Shown here: piece after piece, positions 37,323 to 45,569 of the stretch
Numbering within the stretch: the stretch's first letter is position 1
How the letters are laid out: each line of letters starts with the position of its first letter
Source: Enterobacter kobei
GTDB taxonomy: Bacteria > Pseudomonadota > Gammaproteobacteria > Enterobacterales > Enterobacteriaceae
Assembly (NCBI RefSeq): GCF_018323985.1
Contig: NZ_AP024590.1
Span: 1,302,001-1,366,000, forward strand
Length of the DNA stretch: 64,000 nt
Direction: 5' to 3'
Made by a program: the position numbers and the translations under genes
The notes under the pieces: generated by a model
Seen by the model: the letters and a program-made list of their open reading frames with translations, nothing else
What the model was told of the DNA's origin: nothing
Database searches by the model: none

Positions 37323-38021
37323 ATGAAACACGACCATTTTGTTGTACAAGCCCCGCAGACCCCGGCCAGACAACTGCTGCTGTTTTTTCATGGCGTCGGT
37401 GATAATCCGGTTTCCATGGGACAGGTCGCCAGCCTGTTCGCGCCGGTCTTCCCGGAGGCGTTGATCGTCAGCATCGGCGGTGCAGAACCTTGCGGCCCGG
37501 CCCCGGCGCGGCAGTGGTTTTCCGTGCAGGAAGTGACGGAAGAGAACCGCCAGGCACGTATAGATGCCATTATGCCGGTGTTTATTGAGACGGTACGTTA
37601 CTGGCAGGCGCAGAGCGGCCTTGGCCCGCAGGCAACGGCGCTGGTCGGTTTTTCGCAGGGGGCGATTATGTCGCTCGAGAGCGTAAAAGCGCAGCCGGAA
37701 CTGGCTTCAAGGGTGATTGCGTTTAATGGTCGCTACGCCAGTCTGCCGACCCGCATCAATCGCGATCTTACGCTGCACCTGATCCACGGTGGAGAGGATC
37801 CGGTGATCAATCTGTCGCACGCGGTTGCCGCGCAGGAAGCCTTAATACAGGCCGGTGGCGATGTGACGCTGGATATTGTTGACGGGCTGGGACACGCCAT
37901 TGACGATCGCAGCCTGCAACTGGCGCTGGATCACTTGCGCTTTACCGTGCCGAAGCACTATTTCGATGAGGCGTTGAGCGGCGGCAAACCAAACGACGAC
38001 GATATCGTCGAGTTTTTATAA
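37323..38021 (+). CDS. ypfH: YpfH, serine esterase (alpha/beta hydrolase)
   Basis: YpfH is a cytoplasmic carboxylesterase of the phospholipase/carboxylesterase family. The ATG at 37323 follows AAGGAGACCGTC and gives 232 residues, the E. coli length. The nucleophile serine is in GFSQGAIMS (near 111), with the acid in HGGEDPVI and the histidine in GLGHAIDD. The physiological substrate is unknown. Confidence 0.94.
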   Translation: MKHDHFVVQAPQTPARQLLLFFHGVGDNPVSMGQVASLFAPVFPEALIVSIGGAEPCGPAPARQWFSVQEVTEENRQARIDAIMPVFIETVRYWQAQSGLGPQATALVGFSQGAIMSLESVKAQPELASRVIAFNGRYASLPTRINRDLTLHLIHGGEDPVINLSHAVAAQEALIQAGGDVTLDIVDGLGHAIDDRSLQLALDHLRFTVPKHYFDEALSGGKPNDDDIVEFL

Positions 38022-38032
38022 ATCCGTCTCAA

Positions 38033-38060
38033 GGCCCGGCAGGCTCGCGCCGCCGGGCTT
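38033..38060. repeat. Single REP-like palindrome after ypfH
   Basis: GCCCGGC and GCCGGGC arms around a GC-rich centre, between convergent ypfH and ypfN; probably also acts as a transcript end. Confidence 0.7.
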
Positions 38061-38072
38061 CAACAGACGGTG

Positions 38073-38261
38073 TTATTTCTTTTTCGGCCAGTCGTCTTCG
38101 TCATCCCACTTATCGTTAAAATCACGATGCGGCGGAAGATCGGGCTTATTGGCGAGAAACTTCTTATGGTCAACGCGCTTCAGATCTTTGATCACGTTCA
38201 GCAGTACGCCAACCAAAAACACCAACACTAAAATCCACCAGTACTTTGTCAGCCAGTCCAT
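38073..38261 (-). CDS. ypfN: YpfN, small UPF0370 membrane protein
   Basis: A 62-residue protein (E. coli 66) with one N-terminal membrane segment (YWWILVLVFLVGVLLNVI) and a charged tail rich in Asp, Lys and Trp (DKWDDEDDWPKKK). The function is not known. It lies 27 bases downstream of dapE on the same strand and is probably co-transcribed. Confidence 0.93.
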   Translation of the reverse strand: MDWLTKYWWILVLVFLVGVLLNVIKDLKRVDHKKFLANKPDLPPHRDFNDKWDDEDDWPKKK

Positions 38262-38288
38262 GCGCTTATCCTCATTCAGAAATACTTA

Positions 38289-39416
38289 TCAGGCGACGAG
38301 CTGTACCATAATACGTTGATACATGCGGGCGAGCAGTTGCAGATCGGCGGCGTTAACACATTCATTGATTTTATGAATTGTCGCGTTCACCGGTCCCAGC
38401 TCCACCACCTGCGCGCCCATACGGGCAATAAAGCGTCCGTCGGACGTGCCGCCCGTGGTTAACAGCTGCGGTTTAATCTCATTATAGTGCGCAATCGCCT
38501 TCACTACCGCATCCACCAGCTTACCGCTATCGGTCAGGAACGGCTGCCCGGAAAGCCACCAGTCGATGGTATAGCGCAACTGGTGTTTTTCCAGCAGCGC
38601 CATGACGCGGGATTTGATCATTGCGTCGGTCAGCTCGGTGCTGAAGCGAAAGTTAAACTGCACAAAGAGATCGCCTGGGATCACGTTATTGCTGCCGGTA
38701 CCGGCCTGAATATTGGCGATCTGCATACTGGTCGCCGGGAAGAATTCGTTGCCCTGATCCCACTCAATGTTGACCAGTTCGTCGATCATCGGCGCAGCGC
38801 GGTGTACCGGGTTATCTGCCAGATGCGGATAGGCCACATGACCCTGCACGCCATGAATGGTCAGGTTGCAGGTCAGGGAGCCGCGACGGCCATTTTTGAC
38901 CACATCGCCCACCACTTCGGTGCTGGACGGCTCGCCCACCAGGCAGTAGTCAAGGCGCTCGTTACGCGCCATCAGAGTTTCCACGACTTTTACCGTGCCG
39001 TTAGTCGCGCTGGCTTCTTCATCAGAGGTGATCAGAAACGCCAGACGACCTCTATGATTCGGATACTGCGCCACGAAACGCTCCGCCGCCACCACCATCG
39101 CCGCCAGCGAGCCTTTCATGTCTGCTGCCCCGCGTCCGAACAGCATGCCATCGCGGATGGTTGGTTCGAACGGCGGATTGATCCAGCGATCCGCATCACC
39201 GGCGGGTACCACATCGGTGTGACCGGCAAAGGCCAGCGTCTCGCCCTGGCCGCGCCAGGCCCAGAAATTCTGGGTGTCACCAAAATCCATGGTTTCAATG
39301 GTAAAACCGATCGCGCGCAGACGCTCAATCATTAACGCCTGGCATCCCGCATCATCGGGGCTCAGGGAAGGGCGGCGAATAAGCTGTTGCGTCAGCTCAA
39401 TGACCGGGCATGACAT
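38289..39416 (-). CDS. dapE: Succinyl-diaminopimelate desuccinylase DapE
   Basis: DapE is a two-zinc enzyme of the lysine and cell-wall diaminopimelate pathway. It has 375 residues, the E. coli length. M20-family signatures are LAFAGHTDVVPAGD (His and Asp near 66-68), the GRGAADMKGSLAAM metal ligand at about 100, and the catalytic glutamates in TSDEEASATNG. It follows yffB by 3 bases. Confidence 0.98.
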   Translation of the reverse strand: MSCPVIELTQQLIRRPSLSPDDAGCQALMIERLRAIGFTIETMDFGDTQNFWAWRGQGETLAFAGHTDVVPAGDADRWINPPFEPTIRDGMLFGRGAADMKGSLAAMVVAAERFVAQYPNHRGRLAFLITSDEEASATNGTVKVVETLMARNERLDYCLVGEPSSTEVVGDVVKNGRRGSLTCNLTIHGVQGHVAYPHLADNPVHRAAPMIDELVNIEWDQGNEFFPATSMQIANIQAGTGSNNVIPGDLFVQFNFRFSTELTDAMIKSRVMALLEKHQLRYTIDWWLSGQPFLTDSGKLVDAVVKAIAHYNEIKPQLLTTGGTSDGRFIARMGAQVVELGPVNATIHKINECVNAADLQLLARMYQRIMVQLVA

Positions 39417-39419
39417 AGA

Positions 39420-39800
39420 CTACACCTCGTTAAAATACAGCTCGTAACTGGAAGCGGTGAAACCAAGCAGCATAGGCTTCCCAGGCGTGCAGAGCAATGG
39501 TCGTTTAATAATTGCTGGCATTTCAAGCATCAGCGCTATCGCCGCATCGGCAGTGGTGATGCTTGCCCGCTGTGCTTCATCCAGCCTGCGCCAGGTGGTG
39601 CCGCGGGTATTAAGCAACGCTTCCCAGCCCAGTTCGTCCACAAAGGTACGTAATAAAGGCAGATCCAGACCGTCAACGCGGTAATCATGGAAGCGATATT
39701 CCTGGTGTTGTTCTTCCAGCCAGCGGCGCGCTTTTTTGATGGTGTCGCAGTTTTTTATGCCGTAGAGCGTGGGGATAGTCTGTTGCGAAGACGCGGTCAT
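39420..39800 (-). CDS. yffB: YffB, ArsC/Spx-family thioredoxin-fold protein
   Basis: An ArsC-like protein of uncertain function; E. coli YffB does not behave as an arsenate reductase. The ATG at 39800 follows AGGATTTAAC and gives 126 residues, eight more than E. coli, the extra being MTASSQQTI before the conserved TLYGIKNCDTIKKARRW. A single active-site-like Cys is in KNCDT. KRPLLC near the end is also typical of the family. It heads an operon with dapE and ypfN. Confidence 0.93.
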   Translation of the reverse strand: MTASSQQTIPTLYGIKNCDTIKKARRWLEEQHQEYRFHDYRVDGLDLPLLRTFVDELGWEALLNTRGTTWRRLDEAQRASITTADAAIALMLEMPAIIKRPLLCTPGKPMLLGFTASSYELYFNEV

Positions 39801-40384
39801 GTTAAATCCTGTATGGTTTTTGCGATGCTGAAACCCTTGATTGTATAACATTCATGAATGGGTTTGCGTGAATTTGCTTTTGGAGTTCAATTAATTTGAA
39901 CCTGGCCTGTGAAATTTATAATAAATCACCTGGATTATGATTTTTGTTTATGCACAGGCTAATTAATAGCATGGTATCTTTTTTTGAATAAAACATCATC
40001 TTTTTTGCATGCACATTAATAACAGAATTAATGAGCCGGATATACATATTGTCGCTAATCAAACCCCGGGAATATATATATTAAGAAATCTTAAGCTAAC
40101 GCTTATTGATAATTTTTGTCATTTAGCAATTTGGCGCTAACACCCGCTTTACCGCGAAAACTTGAGGACTTTTTCACCGTTTTATGACCGTCGTCACGCG
40201 AGCGAAACGTTTCTCTGGTCCATTTCAGAATGTTGCTATGTATCACAAAAATATAATGCGATACCGGGCATAGTTAATTCAGACAAGAGAAGTGGCGGGG
40301 ATAACAATCATAGCAATCGCTTAAAATATCTTCACAACACCGATTTGTTTTCGTAGAATAGCCATAATAAATACAGAGGTTGTT
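39801..40384. other. AT-rich intergenic region between yffB and ypfM
   Basis: A 584-base stretch noticeably AT-richer than its surroundings. It must carry the yffB promoter (leftward) and the ypfM promoter (rightward). One weak open frame (40162-40356, plus strand, TTG start) has no ribosome site or similarity, so I leave it out. No repeat or clear operator was seen; a small RNA cannot be excluded. Confidence 0.45.
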
Positions 40385-40444
40385 ATGATTGAACATGAAC
40401 TGGGGAACTGGAAAGACTTTATCGAAGGCATGCTTCGTAAATAA
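40385..40444 (+). CDS. ypfM: YpfM, conserved 19-residue small protein
   Basis: The product, MIEHELGNWKDFIEGMLRK, differs from E. coli YpfM at only two positions that I can recall (R4H and V15G). AGAGG sits seven bases before the ATG. It lies in the same place as in E. coli, between yffB and acrD, and is followed by a terminator. Its function is not established; the near-perfect conservation argues strongly that it is translated. Confidence 0.88.
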   Translation: MIEHELGNWKDFIEGMLRK

Positions 40445-40512
40445 TTTCCGGAAAAAGTAGTCGAGTAAGAAGCACTTAAATAGACATAAATTGTGAAAGA
40501 TATCACAAAGTA

Positions 40513-40540
40513 AAAGGCGACCTGAACGGGTCGCCTTTTT
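40513..40540. terminator. Bidirectional terminator between ypfM and acrD
   Basis: AAAGGCGACC / GGGTCGCCTTT with a five-base loop, T-run on the plus side and A-run on the left, so it can end both ypfM (rightward) and acrD (leftward). Confidence 0.85.
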
Positions 40541-40546
40541 GTTTGT

Positions 40547-43500
40547 TCAGTCTTTCTGACCTTCTTTCAGCGGGAAGCGCCGACGCACCAGCACGAAGAA
40601 CAGCGGCACGAAGAAGATCGCCAGTACGGTAGCAGAGATCATGCCGCCCATCACCCCGGTGCCCACCGCATGCTGGCTGCCGGAGCCTGCGCCGGTGCTG
40701 GTCGCCATGGGAAGCACCCCGAAGATAAACGCCAGCGAGGTCATCAGGATCGGACGCAGGCGCTGGCGACAGGCATAAAGCGTGGCGGAGAGCAGATCCT
40801 GGCCTTTGGCGTTCATCTCGTTGGCAAATTCCACGATCAGAATGGCGTTCTTCGCCGACAGGCCAATGACCGTCAACAGCCCCACCTGGAAGTAGACGTC
40901 ATTTTCCAGGCCGCGCATCCAGGTGGCGAGCAGCGCGCCGATCACGCCCAGCGGCACAACCAGCATCACTGAGAATGGCACCGACCAGCTTTCGTACAGC
41001 GCGGCCAGGCAGAGGAACACCACCAGCAGGGAAATGGCATACAGCGCAGGGGCCTGCGCGCCGGAAAGCCGTTCCTGATACGACATCGCCGTCCACTCAA
41101 GACCAAAGCCGCCCGGTAACTGTTTCACCAGATTTTCCATGATGTCCATCGCGGTGCCGGTACTGACTCCAGGCGCTGCCTCGCCGACGATTTCTACCGC
41201 CGAGTAGCCGTTATAGCGTTCGAGCCGCGGCGAACCCGTCTCCCAGCGCGAGCTGGCAAACGCCGAGAAGGGCACCATGCTGCCGTTTTTATTGCGCACG
41301 TACCACAGATTGATGTCGTCCGGCAGCATGCGGTATTTCGCGGCGGCCTGCACATACACTTTTTTCACGCGGCCACGATCCATAAAGTCATTCACATAGC
41401 TGGAGCCCCACGCCGTTTGCAGCGTGTCGTTAATGTCATCAATGGAGACGCCCAGTGCCTGCGCCTTGCGCTGATCGATGTCGATCTGCAACTGCGGGCT
41501 GTCGTCCAGCCCGTTGTGCCGCACGCGGGTAAGCTGTTTGTTATCACCCGCCAGCGCGATGAGCTGGTCGCGGGCGGCCATCAGCGCATCATGTCCGGCC
41601 CCGGCGTGATCCTGCAATTCCATATCAAAACCCGCCGAACTGCCCAGCCCGCTGATAGCCGGTGGGCTGCTGGCAAACACCCGCGCTTCATTGATGCGGC
41701 TGAATGCTTTAGTGGCGCGTTCGATAATGGCGAAAGAGGTGCCGGTTTCGCTGTCACGTTCTTCCCAGTCTTTCAGCCGCACAAACATACGCGCCACGTT
41801 CTGGCCGTTGCCGCCGGGGCCGGAGCCGACGGTGGCAAACACCGAGGTGACGGTGTCTTTCTCATGGGTGAAAAAATAGTCTTCGATTTTTTGCACCACT
41901 TTCAGCGTCTGCTGCTGGGTGGCACCGCTCGGCAGCTGTACCGAGGTGGTAAACATGCCGCGATCTTCCTGCGGCAGAAACGACGTCGGCAGCCGTAAGA
42001 ACAGAAAGACCATGCCGCCCAGCAGCAGCACGTAAACCACCATCCAGCGCAGGCTGCGGTGCAGGATCTTCGCCACGCCGGACTCATAGCGCGCGGCGTT
42101 GCGGTTGAACATGCGGTTAAACCAGCCGAAGAAACCTTTCTGGCCGTGCTGTTCGCCTTTGTGCAGGGGCTTGAGCATGGTGGCGCACAGCGCCGGGGTG
42201 AGGATCATCGCCACCAGCACCGACAGCACCATGGCGGCGACGATAGTAATGGAGAACTGCCGGTAAATCGCACCAGTGGTGCCGCCAAAAAAGGCCATCG
42301 GCACGAACACCGCCGACAACACCATCGCAATGCCCACCAGTGCGCCCTGGATCTGCCCCATGGATTTACGCGTTGCCTCGCGCGGCGAGAGGCCTTCCTC
42401 CGTCATGATGCGCTCGACGTTCTCCACCACCACAATGGCGTCATCCACCAGCAGGCCGATGGCCAGCACCATGGCGAACATGGTCAGCGTATTGATGCTG
42501 TAGCCGAAGGTGTAAAGCACCGCAAAGGTGCCGAGCAGTACCACCGGCACGGCAATGGTCGGGATCAGCGTGGCGCGGAAATTTTGCAAAAACAGATACA
42601 TCACGAGGAACACCAGCGCGATGGCTTCGATGAGGGTTTTCACCACGTCGATAATCGAGGCTTTTACAAAGGAGGTGGTTTCGTAGGCGACTTTATATTC
42701 CAGCCCGTGCGGGAAAAAGGGGGCCAGCTCGTTGAGGCGGTCGATCACAAGCTTCGACGTTTCCATCTCATTCGCGCCGGAGGCGAGTTTTACCCCCAGC
42801 CCCGAGGCAGCTTTGCCGTTAAAGCGGCTGAGGTTGTCATACTTCTCCGCGCCCATTTCGACAGTGGCCACATCGCCAAGCTTTACCTCAGAACCGTCCT
42901 GATTGACGCGCAGGGTAATGGCGCGGAACTGCTCCGGGGTTTGCAGCAGTGACTGGGCATTAATGGTGGCGTTCAGCGCCTGATCATCCACCGACGGTGT
43001 ACCGCCCAACTGGCCGACGGCGATCTGCGCGTTCTGCGATTTAATCGCCTCCGTCACGTCGGTGGCGGTGAGCTGGAAGCTGTTGAGCTTTGCCGGATCG
43101 AGCCAGATACGCATTGAATACTGCGAACCATAGGCATCAATATCACCGACGCCGTTCACGCGGCTCAGCGGCTCCTGGATATTACTGGCGACATAATCCG
43201 CAATATCTTGTTTATCCATGGATCCATCGGTGGAGACAAACGCAATGGTCAGAATGTTGGTATCGCCGGTTTTGCGTACTGTCACCCCCTGATTCTGCAC
43301 CGCCTGCGGCAGTTTGCGCATCGCCGACTGCAACTGGTTTTGCACCTGCTGCACGGCTTCATCCGGATCGGTACCGGCTTTAAAGCTCAGGGTGACTGAA
43401 GCCTGGCCGGTGCCGCTGCTTTGCGATGACATGTACATCAGGTTATCGAGGCCCGTCATGTTCTGCTCGATCACCTGAGTGACGGTGTTTTCCAGCGTCT

Positions 43501-43663
43501 GCGCCGACGCGCCGGGATAGTTAGCGGTCACTCGCACGTTAGGCGGGGCGAGGTCGGGATATTGCTCAACGGGTAATGACAGAATGGCCAGGGTGCCGGT
43601 CAGGCAGAGAATAATGGCTAACACCCAGGCAAAAATGGGGCGATCAATAAAGAAATTCGCCAT
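40547..43663 (-). CDS. acrD: AcrD, RND aminoglycoside efflux pump
   Basis: AcrD is the inner-membrane RND pump that works with AcrA and TolC to expel aminoglycosides and other hydrophilic drugs. It has 1038 residues (E. coli 1037) and is near-identical along its length, including FFIDRPIFAWVLAI and ATSTGAGSGSQHAVGTG. The proton-relay pair DD is in AIGLLVDDAIVVVENV (near 407-408). AcrD rather than AcrB is supported by overall similarity and by location next to ypfM and nudK. A BaeR-like site lies upstream. narQ and aegA, its E. coli neighbours, are absent. Confidence 0.97.
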   Translation of the reverse strand: MANFFIDRPIFAWVLAIILCLTGTLAILSLPVEQYPDLAPPNVRVTANYPGASAQTLENTVTQVIEQNMTGLDNLMYMSSQSSGTGQASVTLSFKAGTDPDEAVQQVQNQLQSAMRKLPQAVQNQGVTVRKTGDTNILTIAFVSTDGSMDKQDIADYVASNIQEPLSRVNGVGDIDAYGSQYSMRIWLDPAKLNSFQLTATDVTEAIKSQNAQIAVGQLGGTPSVDDQALNATINAQSLLQTPEQFRAITLRVNQDGSEVKLGDVATVEMGAEKYDNLSRFNGKAASGLGVKLASGANEMETSKLVIDRLNELAPFFPHGLEYKVAYETTSFVKASIIDVVKTLIEAIALVFLVMYLFLQNFRATLIPTIAVPVVLLGTFAVLYTFGYSINTLTMFAMVLAIGLLVDDAIVVVENVERIMTEEGLSPREATRKSMGQIQGALVGIAMVLSAVFVPMAFFGGTTGAIYRQFSITIVAAMVLSVLVAMILTPALCATMLKPLHKGEQHGQKGFFGWFNRMFNRNAARYESGVAKILHRSLRWMVVYVLLLGGMVFLFLRLPTSFLPQEDRGMFTTSVQLPSGATQQQTLKVVQKIEDYFFTHEKDTVTSVFATVGSGPGGNGQNVARMFVRLKDWEERDSETGTSFAIIERATKAFSRINEARVFASSPPAISGLGSSAGFDMELQDHAGAGHDALMAARDQLIALAGDNKQLTRVRHNGLDDSPQLQIDIDQRKAQALGVSIDDINDTLQTAWGSSYVNDFMDRGRVKKVYVQAAAKYRMLPDDINLWYVRNKNGSMVPFSAFASSRWETGSPRLERYNGYSAVEIVGEAAPGVSTGTAMDIMENLVKQLPGGFGLEWTAMSYQERLSGAQAPALYAISLLVVFLCLAALYESWSVPFSVMLVVPLGVIGALLATWMRGLENDVYFQVGLLTVIGLSAKNAILIVEFANEMNAKGQDLLSATLYACRQRLRPILMTSLAFIFGVLPMATSTGAGSGSQHAVGTGVMGGMISATVLAIFFVPLFFVLVRRRFPLKEGQKD

Positions 43664-43735
43664 CAGAAACAGGACCTCTTTTTGCAGTACTTCATTATTT
43701 TACATTGCTCGCTTCACTTTAGCGGTATCGGGGCG

Positions 43736-43753
43736 ACTAAACGTGGAGAAAAA
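43736..43753 (-). promoter_or_regulatory. Possible BaeR site upstream of acrD
   Basis: Read on the minus strand, TTTTTCTCCACGTTTAGT matches the reported BaeR consensus TTTTTCTCCATNATTGGC at 13 of 17 fixed positions; the first ten are perfect. It lies about 75-90 bases before acrD, which BaeSR activates in E. coli. Confidence 0.4.
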
Positions 43754-43828
43754 AAGGAGAAAGTGTAAATTACCGTCGTCACGACGTATCATCAGCATCC
43801 TGCTTAGTTTCGTGGAGTCGTAATACCG

Positions 43829-44398
43829 ATGAACATTGACGTCATCAAAGACAAAATCCTTTCTGAAAACTATTTCGTGCTGCGCAATATCACCTACGAC
43901 TTAACGCGAAAAAATGGCGAGGTGATACGTCATAAACGGGAAGTGTACGATCGTGGCAATGGTGCGACTATTCTGCTCTACAGCCGGGAAAAACAGAGCG
44001 TGGTGTTGATCCGCCAGTTCCGTATCGCGACCTTTGTGAACGGTAACCAGGACGGTCGGCTGATTGAAGCCTGCGCCGGTCTGCTGGATGATGACGAGCC
44101 GGAAGTGTGCATCCGCAAAGAAGCCATTGAAGAGACCGGCTACGCCGTGGGGGAGGTGCGCAAAGTGTTTGAGCTGTATATGTCCCCCGGCGGCGTGACG
44201 GAAATCGTGCATTTCTTTATTGCCGAATACAGCGACGCCCAGCGCGCGAACGCCGGCGGCGGCGTGGAAGATGAAGATATTGAAGTGCTGGAGATCCCCT
44301 TTACCGAGGCGCTGGCGATGGTTAAACGCGGTGAAATCCGTGACGGTAAGACGGTGATATTGCTGCAATATCTGCAGGCTTCCGGCCTAATGGCTTGA
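43829..44398 (+). CDS. nudK: NudK, GDP-mannose hydrolase (Nudix)
   Basis: NudK splits GDP-mannose into GMP and mannose-1-phosphate. It has 189 residues (E. coli 191). The Nudix box is GLLDDDEPEVCIRKEAIEET (about 87-106), with Lys in place of the usual first Arg of REXXEE, as is tolerated in this subfamily. GGAGTCGTAATACCG precedes the ATG. It diverges from acrD. Confidence 0.95.
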   Translation: MNIDVIKDKILSENYFVLRNITYDLTRKNGEVIRHKREVYDRGNGATILLYSREKQSVVLIRQFRIATFVNGNQDGRLIEACAGLLDDDEPEVCIRKEAIEETGYAVGEVRKVFELYMSPGGVTEIVHFFIAEYSDAQRANAGGGVEDEDIEVLEIPFTEALAMVKRGEIRDGKTVILLQYLQASGLMA

Positions 44399-44525
44399 TT
44401 TTAATCAGGTTAATAAGGTGTATTTTAAATAAATCTATCCGATAATTCCGATTGAGCATCAACCTCCGAATGAAGATGATACGCGCGTTTAATTAAACGT
44501 CTATTCTTCCGGGGTTGTGCTGTCC

Positions 44526-45569
44526 ATGCGTTATCGCGTTCTGATACTGTTTTTTTTCGGCCTGTTTACGGCGTTTTCGTCGTGGGCGGCGCCTGCTCAG
44601 CAGCGCTTCTCGGACTGGCAGGTCACCTGTAACAACCAGAACTTTTGCGTGGCGCGTAACACCGGCGAACATCACGGGCTGGTGATGACGCTGGCCCGCA
44701 GCGCTGGCGCGAAAACCGACGCCACTCTGCGGATCGACATGGGCGGTATCACTAGCTCCGCGGCCTGCATCGCCCCCATTGCCCCCCGGCTGTTACTCGA
44801 CGGTAAGCCCCTGCCGCTGACCGCCCCAAACTGGAGCATCACGCCCCAGCGCCTGATCACCAGTCACCCGGCGACTATTAACGACTTTTTACTGACCATT
44901 CAGAACGCGCAAACCATCACCCTGCGGGACGGGGAGGGGATCATTTCGCTGGTGGGGCTTAAGGCCGCGCTGCTGTTTATTGATGCCCAGCAAAAACGCG
45001 TCGGCAGCGAAACGGCGTGGATCAACAAAGGCACCAGTCCACCGCTCAGCGTGCCGCCAGCACCGGCGCTGAAAGAGGTGGCACTGGTCAACCCAACGCC
45101 CACGCCGCTGAACCGGGAAGAGCTGGACGATCTGCTGGATTACGCTAACTGGCGGATGGGCAATACCCAGTGCTCCCTCGATCCGGCGCGCCGTGAAGTT
45201 CGCGTCACCGCCTTAACTGACGATAAAGCGCTGCTGATGATTGGCTGTGAGGCAGGCGCTTACAACACGGTGGATCTCGCCTGGCTGGTCTCGCGGGAAA
45301 AACCCTATGTCGCGCGCGCGGTCAAACTGCGCCTGCCGTTTAAGCCGGGCAGCGGTGAGGATGAACTGGAATTGATGAACGTGGGATTTGATACGAAAAC
45401 CCGCGAACTCACCACGCTGGCAAAAGGGCGCGGGCTGGCGGATTGCGGTACGCAGACCCGCTGGCGGTTTGACGGCCAGCGGTTTCGTCTTGTGCGGTAT
45501 GCCGAAGAGCCAAGCTGTGATAACTGGCATGGGCCAGATGCCTGGCCCACCCTGTGGATCACACGTTAA
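44526..45569 (+). CDS. ypfG: YpfG, exported DUF1176 protein
   Basis: A periplasmic protein of unknown function. The ATG at 44526 gives 347 residues, the E. coli length; a GTG nine bases earlier is also possible. A signal peptide (RVLILFFFGLFTAFSSWAA) ends near residue 23. Two short Cys pairs are conserved in the mature part. Its 3' end overlaps the convergent tktB end by 11 bases. Confidence 0.9.
   Translation: MRYRVLILFFFGLFTAFSSWAAPAQQRFSDWQVTCNNQNFCVARNTGEHHGLVMTLARSAGAKTDATLRIDMGGITSSAACIAPIAPRLLLDGKPLPLTAPNWSITPQRLITSHPATINDFLLTIQNAQTITLRDGEGIISLVGLKAALLFIDAQQKRVGSETAWINKGTSPPLSVPPAPALKEVALVNPTPTPLNREELDDLLDYANWRMGNTQCSLDPARREVRVTALTDDKALLMIGCEAGAYNTVDLAWLVSREKPYVARAVKLRLPFKPGSGEDELELMNVGFDTKTRELTTLAKGRGLADCGTQTRWRFDGQRFRLVRYAEEPSCDNWHGPDAWPTLWITR

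Noticed and set aside
40162..40356. 64-residue open frame in the yffB-ypfM gap
   Set aside because: TTG start with no ribosome site, no hydrophobic or domain pattern and no known neighbour of this kind.
42059..42952. 297-residue open frame opposite acrD
   Set aside because: Antisense shadow rich in His, Gln and Arg, with no recognisable domain.
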